A stretch of DNA of 64,000 nt. Source: Nocardioides sp. CER19 (lineage in GTDB: Bacteria; Actinomycetota; Actinomycetes; Propionibacteriales; Nocardioidaceae). Of this stretch, positions 63,120 to 64,000 are shown in pieces. Each line of letters starts with the position of its first letter. The first letter of the stretch is position 1. Made by a program: the position numbers and the translations under genes. The notes under the pieces are model-generated. The model was not told the DNA's origin and searched no databases. It was given only the letters and a program-made list of their open reading frames with translations. The stretch covers positions 124,001 through 188,000 of the forward strand of contig NZ_JARVWS010000001.1 in NCBI RefSeq assembly GCF_029846275.1. Direction: 5' to 3'.

Positions 63120-64000
63120 GTGGAGGTCGGCGTCCTCGGCCCCGTGGAGGCCCGACTCGGCGACCAGCCTCTCGAACTGGGCACACCCAAGCAGCGCGCG
63201 GTGCTCGCCGCGCTGGCGCTCGAGCGCGGCCGGCCGGTGTCGGTCGACACGATCGTCGACCTGCTCTGGGGGCAGCGTCCGCCGCCGGGCGTCACGGGGA
63301 CGCTGCAGGCCTACGTCTCCGGGCTGCGCCGGGTGCTCGAGCCCCGGCGCGAGCGCCGGGCCCCGGCGACGGTACTGGTGACGGTCGCCCCGGGCTACGC
63401 GCTGCGGGTCGGCGAGGAGACGCTCGACGTGGCTCGCTTCGAGCGGATCGTCACCGCCGAGGACCGCCGGCTGCAGGACCTCGGCACGCTGTCCGGCACC
63501 GACCTCACCTCGGCCGTGGAGCGGCTCGACCAGGCCCTCGCCCTGTGGCGTGGGACGCCGTACGCCGAGCTCGACGACGCTCCGACGGCCGTCGCGGAGC
63601 GCACCAGGCTCGAGGAGCTGCGGCTGGCCGCCCTCGAGCACCGGGTCGCCGTCTCGCTCGCGCTCGGCCGCCACGCGACGCTGACCGGCGAGCTGGAGGC
63701 GCTCACGGCGACGTACCCCCTCCGCGAGCGGCTCTGGGCCATGCGGGCCGTCGCCCTCTTTCGCTCGGGCCGGCAGGCCGAGGCGCTCGACGCGATCGCC
63801 ACCCTCCGGCGGCTGCTCGACGAGGAGCTCGGCCTCGAACCGTCCCGTGACGTGCGCGACCTGCAGACGGCGCTGCTGCGGCAGGACGACTCGCTGCTGT
63901 GGAAGCCACCCGCCCCGGGGCGGGTCGAGGTCGGGCCGGCGCGGAGCGAGCCGGTGCCGCCCGCGGACGCGCCGACATCTGCGGCCTCCGGGTTCTCCGC
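63120..64000 (+). CDS. BTAD/SARP-family transcriptional regulator, 5' part
   Basis: Open to the window end; 293 codons visible. Residues ~1-95 are an OmpR-like DNA-binding domain (VGVLGPVEARLGDQPLELGTPKQRAVLAALALE, then LWGQRPPPGVTGTLQAYVSGLRRVLEP in sense). Residues ~100-260 are a bacterial transcriptional activation domain with TPR-like helices (ALALWRGTPYAEL, LEALTATYPLRERLWAMRAVALFRSGRQAEAL). A Pro-rich linker follows, so an ATPase part may lie outside. Leaderless GTG: TATGAT (63107-63113 region) is 6 nt before it. Confidence 0.85.
   Translation, partial: MEVGVLGPVEARLGDQPLELGTPKQRAVLAALALERGRPVSVDTIVDLLWGQRPPPGVTGTLQAYVSGLRRVLEPRRERRAPATVLVTVAPGYALRVGEETLDVARFERIVTAEDRRLQDLGTLSGTDLTSAVERLDQALALWRGTPYAELDDAPTAVAERTRLEELRLAALEHRVAVSLALGRHATLTGELEALTATYPLRERLWAMRAVALFRSGRQAEALDAIATLRRLLDEELGLEPSRDVRDLQTALLRQDDSLLWKPPAPGRVEVGPARSEPVPPADAPTSAASGFS

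Overview
The window is a 64 kb stretch of a very GC-rich chromosome, almost fully coding, with short intergenic gaps, many ATGA/GTGA stop-start overlaps and many genes with no Shine-Dalgarno site that start 6-8 nt after a TANNNT-type -10 box (leaderless transcripts). Gene content (ESX secretion ATPase, MprAB-type two-component system, HelR-type RNA polymerase-recycling ATPase, MoxR/CoxE pair, AtuA/TIGR03084 acyl-CoA cluster, SARP regulator) and interspersed palindromes of the GGTCTCGA...CTCGACCACC type suggest an actinobacterium, most likely Nocardioidaceae (Nocardioides-like). This is inferred from gene families and codon style; no marker gene is present. I see no rRNA, tRNA, CRISPR array, transposase or prophage.

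Layout. 1-2122: the 3' end of an EccC-type ATPase, then a 59-aa small gene whose leader can sequester its own ribosome binding site. 2.1-9.0 kb: HerA-like ATPase, a small ParB-like protein, a LytR_C-domain protein, a cation/H+ antiporter, an aminotransferase, and a two-gene unit coding for a WXG-like helical protein and an alpha/beta hydrolase. 9.0-14.2 kb: CoxE-like VWA protein plus MoxR, an SRPBCC/ArsR pair, an HxlR regulator, an SMP-30 lactonase and a VOC protein. 14.3-18.4 kb: mprA-mprB-lipoprotein, then glucose-6-phosphate dehydrogenase. 18.5-22.7 kb: a minus-strand chorismate unit (fused anthranilate synthase, pabA, pabB, VOC). 22.8-29.7 kb: SGNH hydrolase, an EamA exporter behind a possible 13-codon leader peptide, HelR, an ECF sigma factor with a putative anti-sigma partner, and an enoyl-CoA hydratase. 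29.8-35.2 kb: membrane proteins, a GT39-like transferase, a PIMT-like methyltransferase, a BrkB protein and SOS-controlled dinB.

35.3-44.2 kb is a seven-gene, translationally coupled minus-strand operon: TetR, TIGR03084 protein, AtuA/DUF1446, acyl-CoA dehydrogenase, biotin-dependent carboxylase beta and alpha subunits, second acyl-CoA dehydrogenase. It looks like a branched-chain or isoprenoid acyl-CoA pathway. 44.3-46.7 kb carries a partner-switching module (STAS antagonist, PP2C phosphatase, HATPase kinase). 46.7-53.2 kb holds two ABC systems, the first with PadR and an unreported-looking 51-aa protein. 53.3-58.8 kb is a beta-oxidation operon (LCAD-type dehydrogenase, fadA, fadB) facing a TetR regulator across a double palindromic operator. 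58.7-64 kb: DEAD-box helicase, Baeyer-Villiger-type monooxygenase, AMACR-like racemase and the start of a SARP/BTAD regulator.

Points most worth a second look: the SD-sequestering leader at 1779-1860, the tri-proline leader peptide before the EamA gene, palindromic repeats read through in frame inside pabB and two carboxylase genes, an exact SOS box that decides the dinB start, and the small coupled gene at 50080-50235.
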